Below, piece by piece: positions 8,967 through 17,060 of a DNA stretch of 64,000 bases. Position 1 is the first letter of the stretch. Every line of letters starts with the position of its first letter. The notes below the pieces were generated by a model. It was not told the DNA's origin. It ran no database searches and was given only the letters and a program-made list of their open reading frames with translations. The translations under genes and the position numbers were made by a program. The DNA comes from Alphaproteobacteria bacterium (lineage in GTDB: Bacteria; Pseudomonadota; Alphaproteobacteria; Thalassobaculales; Thalassobaculaceae). The stretch spans positions 62,001 through 126,000 of the forward strand of contig JANSYS010000009.1 in NCBI GenBank assembly GCA_024742275.1, given 5' to 3'.

Positions 8967-9968
8967 TCAACCCGCGCAGAAGCGGGCGATCGTGTCCGCA
9001 TCGGCCTCTTCGCCCGAAGGCAGCGGATCGGTCGGGTCGCGGGTCCAGGCGGCGATATCGGCGATGACCCGACCGCCTTCCAAGTCGCGGAACAGCATGT
9101 GATAGCCGTCTTCGTACAGCACGATCCGACGCTCCGGAGGCAGGGCTGCCAGCATCGCGCAGGTCGGCCGGCGAGGCACCAACGCGTCCCGATGCCCGTA
9201 CAAGACCAGGACCGGCGCGTTCAGGCTCGGCGCCGCCGCCTGGGCGGCGTCCATCAGAGCCACCAGCCCGTGGACCATGTCGACACGAGGTCGCTTGAGG
9301 AACAAGGGGTCCCGGCCGAGCGCCCGCAGCATCTCGATATTGTCGCTCGGCTTGATGCGGATACCGCGTGGTTCGAGCGGCAACCAGGGGATCGTATGGG
9401 CCAAGATGTCGAGGCCGAGGGTCTGCGCCATCGGCATCCAGTCTCGCCCCCAGACCGCGGGCGCCGACAGAACGGCGCCGGCCGCCTCGGTATCGGGATC
9501 GGCCAGCGCCAGCATGGCAACAGCGCCGCCCATGCTCTCGCCGACGAGGTAGACCGGCACGCCGGGCGTATCCTGTCCGGCAAGCCGCACCAGCGTCTCC
9601 GCATCCTGCGCCATGCGCTGGTGGCCGTGCCACATGCCGTAGCCGGAGGCCTCGCCGAAGCCGCGCTGGTCGGCGGCGTAGACCGATATCCCGGTTGCGG
9701 CCAGGTCGGGGCCGAGCTGGGCGAAGGCGTTGGCGTAGTCGCCGAAGCCGTGCAGCGCGACCACCGCCGCGGCCGGCGGTCCCTCAGACCGCCAGACCGT
9801 CAGCGGCAGTTTCGTCCCATCGTCCATGACCGCGAAAGGCCGCTCGATCAGCATCGGCGCCACCGAGTCGGGACCCAGCCGGACGATCTGCGGCGCGCAG
9901 GCCGACAGCACGAGCCCGCACAGCAGGGTCAGGAACAAAAGGGGTGGTTGGCGTCGGGCCGCGATCAT
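8967..9968 (-). CDS. Alpha/beta-hydrolase lipoprotein
   Basis: This is a 333-residue serine hydrolase. The N terminus is a lipoprotein signal with lipobox LSAC (cysteine at about residue 24), so the enzyme is likely anchored in the cell envelope. The nucleophile elbow is GESMGG; the strand before it, PVYLVGES, and VLYGHRDALVP supply the expected Ser and Asp positions, and a later YEDGYHMLF supplies the His. The fold matches the S33/monoacylglycerol-lipase-like group, so a lysophospholipase or esterase role is likely but unproven. I chose the ATG at 9968 because it gives a compact lipoprotein signal; a start at 9989 is also possible. Confidence 0.82.
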   Translation of the reverse strand: MIAARRQPPLLFLTLLCGLVLSACAPQIVRLGPDSVAPMLIERPFAVMDDGTKLPLTVWRSEGPPAAAVVALHGFGDYANAFAQLGPDLAATGISVYAADQRGFGEASGYGMWHGHQRMAQDAETLVRLAGQDTPGVPVYLVGESMGGAVAMLALADPDTEAAGAVLSAPAVWGRDWMPMAQTLGLDILAHTIPWLPLEPRGIRIKPSDNIEMLRALGRDPLFLKRPRVDMVHGLVALMDAAQAAAPSLNAPVLVLYGHRDALVPRRPTCAMLAALPPERRIVLYEDGYHMLFRDLEGGRVIADIAAWTRDPTDPLPSGEEADADTIARFCAG

Positions 9969-10065
9969 GGGCCTATCCGAAATGATCAAATCCTTGCGGG
10001 AGACGCCGTCGTGGGTATCATCCGGCGATCATGCGAACAAGCGCGGCAGCGCGGAGGGACGGGCC

Positions 10066-10260
10066 ATGGCGGCGGCAGGTAACGACGCTTTCGAGATCAT
10101 CGAGGTCACGGCGCACCGGGTCGCCTGCGATGGCGGCGACGGCCCGCTCGGACACCCTCGGGTATTTCTGGAGATCCCGGAGGACGAGCACCGGGTGGTC
10201 TGCCCGTACTGCTCCAGGACCTATGTGATGGTCGACGACGTCGACGAGAACGCAGCCTGA
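10066..10260 (+). CDS. Small CHCC zinc-finger protein (NDUFS6-like)
   Basis: This 64-residue protein has the pattern C-x(n)-GHPRVFLEI-x(n)-CPYCSRTYV, a C-H-C-C zinc-binding set matching the zf-CHCC family. The mitochondrial complex I accessory subunit NDUFS6 is a member, and alphaproteobacterial homologues have been linked to complex I. No other complex I gene is nearby. The start is set by a strong GGAGGG Shine-Dalgarno eight bases before the ATG; longer in-frame extensions upstream run through non-conserved sequence. Confidence 0.85.
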   Translation: MAAAGNDAFEIIEVTAHRVACDGGDGPLGHPRVFLEIPEDEHRVVCPYCSRTYVMVDDVDENAA

Positions 10261-10379
10261 ACCGCTCTTGGGGCATGTATCTGTCGCCCTTCGGGCCGCT
10301 CCGGCGCCGGGTGATCCGCATCCCCCGTTGAGCGCCCCGGCGAGCGCCGCCTTTAAGCGCCGCCTGGGCCCTGGAAGCG

Positions 10380-10862
10380 CTATTCCAAAACCTTCGGCCA
10401 GTTGCCGTTGGCGGCCTGGATGAAGCCGGGAATATCCTTCTCCCATCGCTGCTGAACATCGGCGTTGTAGTTCAGGTAAAGCCGCCCGTCGACGACGCGC
10501 CAATGCTGCGGGTCGCCCTTCGCGGTGTAGCCTTGCGAGACGGCCCAGGCGCAGTAGCCGCCGTATTGCGGCGCGTACTTCGCCGGGTCGGCGATGAACG
10601 CGTCCCGGTTGGCGGCGGACGCGAAACGCCACGTCGCACCCTCGTAACGGGTCTCGAACGCGGACGAGCCCTCGACCGGCTTGCCCTCGGTGAAGAACGC
10701 GACCGGGTCGTAACCGTCAACGGCCGTGTTGGAGAGAAAGCCGGTATAGACCGGATCCTGTCCCGCATGGGTCAACCGTGGCCCGACCACTGCGGCGAGA
10801 CAAACGAGCGCGACGACGGCGACAGCGCGGGCGACGGTCCGAGAGGCGACGTATGACAGCAT
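10380..10862 (-). CDS. Exported YHS-domain protein
   Basis: This 160-residue protein starts with a signal peptide (about residues 1-33, ARAVAVVALVCLAAVVGPRLTHAG) and carries a YHS domain centred on VDGYDPVAFFTEGKPVEG, with a GYCAWAVSQG motif. YHS domains are small, often metal-associated modules, and this exported type is common in Alphaproteobacteria with unknown function. An upstream ATG at 10901 would add 13 residues; I prefer 10862 because it places a normal signal peptide at the N terminus. It is transcribed away from the paralogous pair that follows. Confidence 0.8.
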   Translation of the reverse strand: MLSYVASRTVARAVAVVALVCLAAVVGPRLTHAGQDPVYTGFLSNTAVDGYDPVAFFTEGKPVEGSSAFETRYEGATWRFASAANRDAFIADPAKYAPQYGGYCAWAVSQGYTAKGDPQHWRVVDGRLYLNYNADVQQRWEKDIPGFIQAANGNWPKVLE

Positions 10863-11026
10863 GAACCAGCTCCAGATCCCGGTGAGATACCGCCCGATCA
10901 TATGGTGTCGTCGTCCGCCCGCGTCATCACGGCACCGCGACCCGGCGGTAAATCACACGTGAGGAGCGCGTGTCCGGCCGTGCGCCGGCGGTTCAAAAGC
11001 GTCGCCGACCCGTTCATAGTGTATTT

Positions 11027-11710
11027 GTGAGACGTTTCTTCATCCTTTGGGCGTTTTCGATGCTCTTGCTGAGCCCGCATTCGTCGGCGGCGGGGGGATT
11101 GGGATCGCGGGCCGACACGGCATCCGTGGCCCTGCCGTTGATCCGCCATATCGGCATGGAGAACAGCGGTATCGAGCGCGACCCAGTCCTGCGCCGCGTG
11201 CTTGAGCGGTTTCTCGGTGATGCCCGGGACGACATTCTGACGCCTGGTGGCCGCACGGTGGAGACGGTTCTCGCGGCCATCGCGCGGCCGGCGCCGGTGC
11301 CGCCGCAGTTTGTCCGGAGCCGGAGGGCCTTGGCACTGTGGGGGTGCGGCGCGCCGGATTGCCGGGTGAAGGCGGCGGTCGTGCTCGGCCTGGCGAACAA
11401 CGCCGCCTGCGTCATCCTGCATCGCGCCGCCCTCCGACCGAGCGATCCCGCAACCGTCGTACCCGACCCGAACGAGCCCGCCACCGCGACCTTTCACGCC
11501 GAGATATTCAGATCTCCCGCCCATTCGGACGACGGTTCGGTCCTGCCCGCCTGCCGGTATGAACTGCTCGCCGCGAGCCAGCGGGCGCGGCCGCAGGGGT
11601 ACCGGCTGGTCCGGGGAACGATAACCGTCCGTCCGGGGCCGCTCTTCAGGCCGGATCCGGTTCTATCGGCTGCTGCCGAGATCTGGGACGGCCATGATCC
11701 GAACCTCTGA
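11027..11710 (+). CDS. Exported hypothetical protein, paralogue A; Ivy-like hairpin
   Basis: This 227-residue protein begins (GTG at 11027) with a signal peptide ending near SPHSSAA, so it is likely periplasmic. I do not recognise the family. It shares a layout with the next gene: RRVLERFL, PGGRTVETVL, then a hairpin GCGAPDC (C-x4-C), a third cysteine 15 residues later in AACVIL, and a fourth in PACRYELLAASQR followed by GYRLVRGTI. The GG-T-x3-V-L then C-x4-C order is reminiscent of the lysozyme inhibitor Ivy (CKPHDC loop), an inference from memory. An alternative start at 10970 would add 19 charged residues before the signal peptide. Confidence 0.6.
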   Translation: MRRFFILWAFSMLLLSPHSSAAGGLGSRADTASVALPLIRHIGMENSGIERDPVLRRVLERFLGDARDDILTPGGRTVETVLAAIARPAPVPPQFVRSRRALALWGCGAPDCRVKAAVVLGLANNAACVILHRAALRPSDPATVVPDPNEPATATFHAEIFRSPAHSDDGSVLPACRYELLAASQRARPQGYRLVRGTITVRPGPLFRPDPVLSAAAEIWDGHDPNL

Positions 11711-12449
11711 CCGCTGGAGTGGGTTCGTGGCGACGCGATGGATCTTCCCGATTGTTTTTGCGCTGAGCATTCTCGCAGGTCCCGGCCGGTCCGATACGCC
11801 GTCGGCGGATCGGAAGGCCTCTCAACAGACGGGCATTGGGCACAATACCCAACGAGAGCGAATGCCCGATGACCTGCGCGCGTTGGCCGGTGAAACGGTC
11901 TACTACACCCGAACTCGACCGGTCTTCGGCCATGTCCTGAAGCGCTTTCTGCCCGATGCGGTGCGGACGGACTTCCTTTACCCGGATGGATCGGCGCGGA
12001 ACTCGGTGCTTCAGGTCCTCGACCTCTCGGCCACCGACAGCCGGTTGGTCGGAAATCGCCGATTCCTCGTCACCCAAGGCTGCCGCAGCGGTGAATGCTC
12101 GGGATCCAAGGGGCTGGTGGTCGCCGACACCGATAGCGGCGGGCTCTGCGCCGTCCTGTATCGCGACCGCTCGTATCCCGTCGACAACCGCAGGGGTAGC
12201 GCGCGCGAGGTCGACCGACCGGTGGTCCGAATCCTGGCGGAGATCTTCCTCCCGGTACCCAACCCGGCGACGGACCCCCTGATCGACGTCTGCGCCACCG
12301 GGTTCGAGGCGGCGACCCAGCGTCTGGTCCCGTCCGGCTACTGGATCGAACGCGGCGAGATCGAGGCCCGTATCGCGCCGGAGTTCCGATCCGCGCCTGA
12401 GGTCGCCGACCGCTTTCAGCCCTGGGACGGCGTCCCCCGCCCTTTCTAG
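11694..12449 (+). CDS. Exported hypothetical protein, paralogue B; Ivy-like hairpin
   Basis: This 251-residue protein overlaps paralogue A by 17 bp and is clearly related: LKRFLPDAV, PDGSARNSVLQVL, GCRSGEC (C-x4-C), a third cysteine 16 residues later in GGLCAVLYRD, then VCATGFEAATQR and SGYWIERGEIEA. The N terminus has a hydrophobic segment (WIFPIVFALSILAGPGRS) indicating export. A GTG at 11727 preceded by GGAGTGGG is a competing start. Tandem position and shared cysteine pattern indicate duplication. Its stop codon lies in a CTAG palindrome shared with the stop of the convergent lysozyme gene. Function is unknown; a lysozyme-inhibitor role is only a hypothesis from the hairpin and neighbour. 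Confidence 0.6.
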   Translation: MIRTSDRWSGFVATRWIFPIVFALSILAGPGRSDTPSADRKASQQTGIGHNTQRERMPDDLRALAGETVYYTRTRPVFGHVLKRFLPDAVRTDFLYPDGSARNSVLQVLDLSATDSRLVGNRRFLVTQGCRSGECSGSKGLVVADTDSGGLCAVLYRDRSYPVDNRRGSAREVDRPVVRILAEIFLPVPNPATDPLIDVCATGFEAATQRLVPSGYWIERGEIEARIAPEFRSAPEVADRFQPWDGVPRPF

Positions 12450-13039
12450 GGTCGACCATCCTGGCGCAGCCGATTGACCCCGGCTTCCATCAAGAAGGCC
12501 TCCTGCGTGTGTCGGGTCTGATAGGCGTCCCTGAAGTTCCGGAGTTCCGAGAGCGCGGCGTCCCAGTCCTGGTCGACCACATGGGCCCAGAAGGCCGGGG
12601 TCTTGGCCGCGGGCGTCCCGTACTGCCAGGTCACGGAGGCGATCACGGTCTGAATTTCGGTCGGCAACTGGTCGAACCGGAGCCGTCCCGGCGCCAGCGA
12701 CGCGTTGTATCGGCGGATCATGGGGTCGATCCGAAGCGCCACGTAGTCGTCCCTCAGTTTCCGCCAGGTATCCTCGGCGATCTCGAAATCTTTCCCGTAA
12801 AGGTACTTGAAGCAGTCGAGAGCCTTCTGGGCGTCGTCCCGCTCGCGACCGAGGAAAGGCAAAAGCCGATCGTACTCCATGGGCGAGAGACCGGCGCGGC
12901 GAAGATCCTGTTCGTTGCGCTGCCCGAGGTCGATTCCCATGCCGACGGTGACTCCCGATCGACCGGCTTCGGGAACGTGCCCTCTCAAATCGAACCCTTC
13001 GAAATCCCGCAGCTTCCCGTAGTCGATCCGATTGGCCAT
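12446..13039 (-). CDS. Pesticin-type lysozyme (glycoside hydrolase)
   Basis: This 197-residue protein matches the C-terminal muramidase domain of pesticin and its T4-lysozyme-like relatives over its whole length. The likely catalytic set is Glu14 in DFEGF, Thr31 and Asp37 in GVTVGMGIDLGQR; the six-residue Thr-to-Asp spacing equals that of pesticin (Thr201/Asp207). A C-terminal helical region (TVIASVTWQYG, NRLRQDG) is typical. There is no signal peptide, so export would need a holin-like or contact-dependent route, or the enzyme acts on imported or own wall material. A CAGGAG ribosome-binding site precedes the ATG. It is convergent with the two exported paralogues. Confidence 0.78.
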   Translation of the reverse strand: MANRIDYGKLRDFEGFDLRGHVPEAGRSGVTVGMGIDLGQRNEQDLRRAGLSPMEYDRLLPFLGRERDDAQKALDCFKYLYGKDFEIAEDTWRKLRDDYVALRIDPMIRRYNASLAPGRLRFDQLPTEIQTVIASVTWQYGTPAAKTPAFWAHVVDQDWDAALSELRNFRDAYQTRHTQEAFLMEAGVNRLRQDGRP

Positions 13040-13151
13040 GGCGCGCTCCTGTGTTGGGAGCCCCGCAATCTGAGCACTTCCTGTTAAATAGTCAATTTCC
13101 GATCGTCAAAATCCGATCATTTTTCACCCTCTCCCGCGCCCGCTTCAACGG

Positions 13152-13179
13152 TTGCCGATACCGTGGGGTCCGCTAGAGT
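13152..13179 (+). promoter_or_regulatory. Candidate sigma-70-type promoter for polA
   Basis: TTGCCG (13152-13157), a 16 bp spacer and TAGAGT (13174-13179) would start transcription about 25 bases before the polA ATG at 13211. Each hexamer matches the consensus at four of six positions. The position argues against the upstream GTG at 13163 as the start codon. Confidence 0.35.
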
Positions 13180-13210
13180 CGCGGCCAGCTCCATCAGCCC
13201 CGGAACTCCC

Positions 13211-16045
13211 ATGGCCGAGACCGACGCCACGCCAGACACCGACATCCCTGCGCCCGCCGACCCGGGACGGAGTCACCTCTACTTGGTGGACGGGTCGGGC
13301 TACATCTTCCGCGCCTATCACGCGCTCCCGCCCATGACCCGGCCGGACGGGACGCCGGTGAACGCGGTGTTCGGCTTTTCCAACATGCTGGTGAAGCTGA
13401 TCGACGACCTGGAAGCGGACCACATGGCGGTGATCTTCGATGCCGCGCGGGTGAGTTTCCGCAACGATATCTACCCCCAGTACAAGGCCCAGCGCCCGGA
13501 TGCTCCGGAGGATCTGGTGCCTCAGTTCCCGCTGATCCGGGAGGCGACGCGGGCGTTCAACGCGCCCTGCATCGAGATGGACGGCTACGAAGCCGACGAC
13601 ATCATCGCCACCTACGCCAAGCAGGCGGTGGAGAAGGGGTGGCGGGTCACCATCGTCTCCTCGGACAAGGATCTGATGCAGCTCGTGCGCGACGGGGTCG
13701 ACATGTTCGACCCGATGAAGAACGTACCGATCGGCCCGGACCAGGTGATGGAGAAGTTCGGCGTCGTGCCGGAGAAGGTGATCGACGTGCAGGCGCTGGC
13801 CGGCGACAGCGTCGACAACGTGCCGGGAGTGCCTGGCATCGGCGTCAAGACCGCCGCCCAGCTCATCGACGAGTACGGCGATCTGGAGACGCTGCTCGAG
13901 CGGGCCGAGGAGATCAAGCAACCGAAGCGCCGACAGAACCTGATCGAGAACGCCGACCTCGCCCGCATCTCCAAGCAGCTCGTCACGCTGAAGGACGACG
14001 TGGCGGTGCCGGAGCCGCTGGGCGATCTGATCGTCCGCGATATCGACGCCGACAAGGTCCTGTCGTTCCTGCGCGAGCAGAACTTCAAGCGCCTGATCGC
14101 CCGGTTCGAGAGCGAGGCCGGACAGGCGGCGGGGGACAGCGCCGCCGCCGTTTCGGCCGTGTCCGCCCCGACCGGCGAGGCCGCCGGCTACGAGTTGGTG
14201 ACCACCCTGGACGTCCTGAAAGCCTGGATCGCCGAGGCCGAGGCCCAGGGAACGGTCGCGTTCGATACCGAGACCACGTCGCTCAACGCCATGCGGGCGG
14301 AGCTGGTCGGGGTCTCGCTTGCCCTGGCGCCGGGCCGGGCCTGCTACATCCCTCTGCGCCATGTGGGCAGCGCGGCCCAGGGAGAACTGCTTGAAGCGGC
14401 GTCTTCCGGAGACGCGCCGGATCAGATTCCCTTCGACGAGGCCATGGCGGCTCTCAAGGGCCTGTTCGAGAACCCGGCGGTTCTAAAGGTCGCGCACAAC
14501 GCCAAGTATGATTGTCTGGTTCTCAGCCGGGCGCGGAACGGCGGGATCGAAGTGGCGCCGCTCGACGATACGATGTGCGCTTCCTACGTGCTGGAAGGCG
14601 GGATGCATGGGCACGGTCTCGACGAGCTGTCGCTGCTGCATTTCGAGCACCGCAACATCAAGTTCGAAGACGTCTGCGGCAAGGGCAAGAGCCAGATCGG
14701 CTTCGCCGAGGTCTCCCTGGAGAAGGCGCGCGACTACGCCGCCGAGGATGCCGACATGACCTGGCGCCTGCATCAGATCCTGCGGCCCCGCCTGGTCGAC
14801 GAGCGCATGACCACGGTCTACGAGACATTGGAGCGTCCGCTGATCCCGGTGCTGGTCGACATGGAGCGCAACGGCATCAAGGTCGATCCGAAGATCCTGA
14901 ACGACATGTCGGCCGACTTCGCCAAGCGCATGGCCGAGCGCGAGAGCGAGATACACGCCCTCGCCGGCCGGGAGTTCAATGTCGCCTCGCCCAAGCAGCT
15001 CGGGGAGATCCTGTTCGACGAGATGGGCATCGCCGGCGGCAAGAAAGGGAAGACCGGCGCCTACAGCACCGGCGCCGACGTGCTGGAGGGGTTGGCCGCC
15101 CAGGGCGTGGAGCTTGCCGAGAAGGTCCTCGACTATCGCCAGATCTCCAAGCTCAAGTCGACCTATACCGATGCGTTGGTCGACGACATCAATCCGGAGA
15201 CCAAGCGGGTTCACACGTCCTACTCGATGACCGGCGCGGCGACGGGTCGGCTGTCCTCCAACGACCCGAACCTGCAGAACATTCCGATCCGCACCGAGGA
15301 GGGTCGCAAGATCCGCACCGCCTTCGTCGCCGAATCCGGCAACCTTCTGCTCTCCGTCGACTATTCGCAGATCGAGCTGCGGCTGGTCGCGGATATCGCC
15401 GGGCTGGAGACCATGCGGGCGGCCTTCCGCGACGGCATCGACATTCACGCGCAGACCGCCTCGGAGGTGTTCGGCGTGCCGCTCGACGAGATGACCCCGG
15501 AGGTCCGACGCAAGGCCAAGGCGATCAATTTCGGCATCATCTACGGCATCTCGGGTTTCGGTTTGGCGCGTCAGCTCGGCACGCCGCAGGGCGAGGCGCA
15601 GCAGTACATCAACGCCTATTTCGAGCGATTCCCGGGCATCCGCGACTACATGGACGAGATGAAGAAGCGGGCGCACGAGACCGGCTTCGTCGAAACCAAG
15701 TTCGGCCGCAAGGTGCATATCAGGGCGATCCGCGAGAAGAACCCGGCCCAACGGAACTTCGGCGAACGCGCGGCGATCAACGCGCCGATCCAGGGGACGG
15801 CCGCCGATATCATCAAGCGCGCCATGATCCGCCTGCCACCGGCCCTTGAGAAGGCGAAGTCCAAGGCCCGCATGCTGCTTCAGGTGCACGACGAACTGCT
15901 GTTCGAGGTGCCGGAGAGCGATGTCGAGCAGACCGCCGCTCTGGTCCGCGAGGTTATGGAGGGGGCGGCCGCGCCGGTTCTGAACCTGTCCGTGCCGCTG
16001 GTCGCCGAGGCCGGCTGGGGCGAAAGCTGGGCGACGGCCCATTGA
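13211..16045 (+). CDS. polA: DNA polymerase I
   Basis: This 944-residue enzyme has all three PolA domains. The N-terminal 5'-3' exonuclease (YLVDGSGYIFRAYHAL to the helix-hairpin-helix NVPGVPGIGVKTAAQL) is followed by a 3'-5' proofreading exonuclease with an intact acidic pair (VAFDTETTSL, about residue 350) and the family A polymerase with motif A DYSQIELR (about 716), the O-helix region RRKAKAINFGIIYG and motif C VHDELLFE (about 890). It fills gaps in excision repair and Okazaki-fragment maturation. The ATG at 13211 is preferred to GTG 13163. The arginase-family gene follows after 13 bp. Confidence 0.97.
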   Translation: MAETDATPDTDIPAPADPGRSHLYLVDGSGYIFRAYHALPPMTRPDGTPVNAVFGFSNMLVKLIDDLEADHMAVIFDAARVSFRNDIYPQYKAQRPDAPEDLVPQFPLIREATRAFNAPCIEMDGYEADDIIATYAKQAVEKGWRVTIVSSDKDLMQLVRDGVDMFDPMKNVPIGPDQVMEKFGVVPEKVIDVQALAGDSVDNVPGVPGIGVKTAAQLIDEYGDLETLLERAEEIKQPKRRQNLIENADLARISKQLVTLKDDVAVPEPLGDLIVRDIDADKVLSFLREQNFKRLIARFESEAGQAAGDSAAAVSAVSAPTGEAAGYELVTTLDVLKAWIAEAEAQGTVAFDTETTSLNAMRAELVGVSLALAPGRACYIPLRHVGSAAQGELLEAASSGDAPDQIPFDEAMAALKGLFENPAVLKVAHNAKYDCLVLSRARNGGIEVAPLDDTMCASYVLEGGMHGHGLDELSLLHFEHRNIKFEDVCGKGKSQIGFAEVSLEKARDYAAEDADMTWRLHQILRPRLVDERMTTVYETLERPLIPVLVDMERNGIKVDPKILNDMSADFAKRMAERESEIHALAGREFNVASPKQLGEILFDEMGIAGGKKGKTGAYSTGADVLEGLAAQGVELAEKVLDYRQISKLKSTYTDALVDDINPETKRVHTSYSMTGAATGRLSSNDPNLQNIPIRTEEGRKIRTAFVAESGNLLLSVDYSQIELRLVADIAGLETMRAAFRDGIDIHAQTASEVFGVPLDEMTPEVRRKAKAINFGIIYGISGFGLARQLGTPQGEAQQYINAYFERFPGIRDYMDEMKKRAHETGFVETKFGRKVHIRAIREKNPAQRNFGERAAINAPIQGTAADIIKRAMIRLPPALEKAKSKARMLLQVHDELLFEVPESDVEQTAALVREVMEGAAAPVLNLSVPLVAEAGWGESWATAH

Positions 16046-16058
16046 GGAGCCCGCTTCG

Positions 16059-16985
16059 ATGACGCTCGACACAACGCCCCCGCCGGTCGCGTTCTTCGGC
16101 GCCCGCACCGACATGCCGCTTCGCGAGGCCGCCATCGTGCTCTTCGGCGCGCCCCACGGGACGCCGTATCCGGAGTTCGACAATCGGGCCCTGGCCGGGA
16201 CGGCGGACGTGCTGCGCGCGGCCCTGTCGGGGGATGCCGGTTGGGCCGATCACTGGGATTTCGATCTGGGGAGACCGTTCGACGACGGTGGGAGCTTGGC
16301 GTTCCTGGATGCCGGAAACCTTAAGACCGAGCCGCTGGACGGGCCGGGTAACCGCGAGCGGATCAGCGCGGCCACCGCGTCGGTCGTGGCGGCGGGTGCG
16401 GTGCCGATCATGATCGGCGGCGACGATTCCGTGCCAATCCCGTTCATCGAGGCTCTGGCGCCGCTCGGGCCGCTGACCGTCGTCCAGGTCGACGCGCATA
16501 TCGATTGGCGCGACGAACGCCGGGGCGAGAAGTTCGGCTTCAGCAGTACGATGCGCCGGGCGTCGGAGATGGCGCATGTGGAGCGGATCGTTCAGGTCGG
16601 CATCCGCGGCCTCGGCTCGGCCAGGCAGGAAGAAGTGCAGATTGCCGAAACCTGGGGAGCGGAGATCGTCACCGCGCGAGAGGTCCACCGCCACGGTGTC
16701 GAGGCAGCGCTTGAGCATATTCCGACGGGCGCCAATTGCCTCATCACGTTCGACTGCGACGCCCTCGATCCATCGATCATGAAAGCGGTCGTCGCCCCGA
16801 CGCCGGGCGGCCTGACCTATACCCAGGCGATCGACCTGATCGCCGGAGTGGCGTCGAAGGGGAAACTGCGGGCCTTCGACATGATCGAGTTCATTCCTGA
16901 GCGCGACACCGACGGCCTCTCCGCTGTCACGGCGGCGCGGGTTCTGGTAAATGCGGTGGGCGCGGCGGTCACGTCCGCACGTTGA
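16059..16985 (+). CDS. Arginase/agmatinase-family ureohydrolase with GGDDS site
   Basis: This 308-residue protein has the ureohydrolase signatures VDAHIDWRD and TFDCDALDPS, which supply five of the six usual Mn ligands. The first ligand motif, normally GGDHS, reads GGDDS here (about residue 127), replacing His by Asp. Family members hydrolyse arginine, agmatine, guanidinobutyrate or related guanidino compounds to urea. The exact substrate is not readable, and the ligand change could alter metal content. It is 13 bp after polA and probably co-transcribed. An agmatine deiminase lies about 37 kb away. Confidence 0.78.
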   Translation: MTLDTTPPPVAFFGARTDMPLREAAIVLFGAPHGTPYPEFDNRALAGTADVLRAALSGDAGWADHWDFDLGRPFDDGGSLAFLDAGNLKTEPLDGPGNRERISAATASVVAAGAVPIMIGGDDSVPIPFIEALAPLGPLTVVQVDAHIDWRDERRGEKFGFSSTMRRASEMAHVERIVQVGIRGLGSARQEEVQIAETWGAEIVTAREVHRHGVEAALEHIPTGANCLITFDCDALDPSIMKAVVAPTPGGLTYTQAIDLIAGVASKGKLRAFDMIEFIPERDTDGLSAVTAARVLVNAVGAAVTSAR

Positions 16986-17060
16986 CGAAAATTTAACGGT
17001 CTGTGGGCATGGTTCCGCGCCGCCAGGATGAAGGCGGCGCTCTGTTTGGGGATGGGGTGT

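Noticed and set aside
13163..13210. GTG upstream extension of polA
   Set aside because: The candidate promoter lies downstream of this GTG, the extra residues are not PolA-like and the ATG at 13211 gives a normal N terminus.
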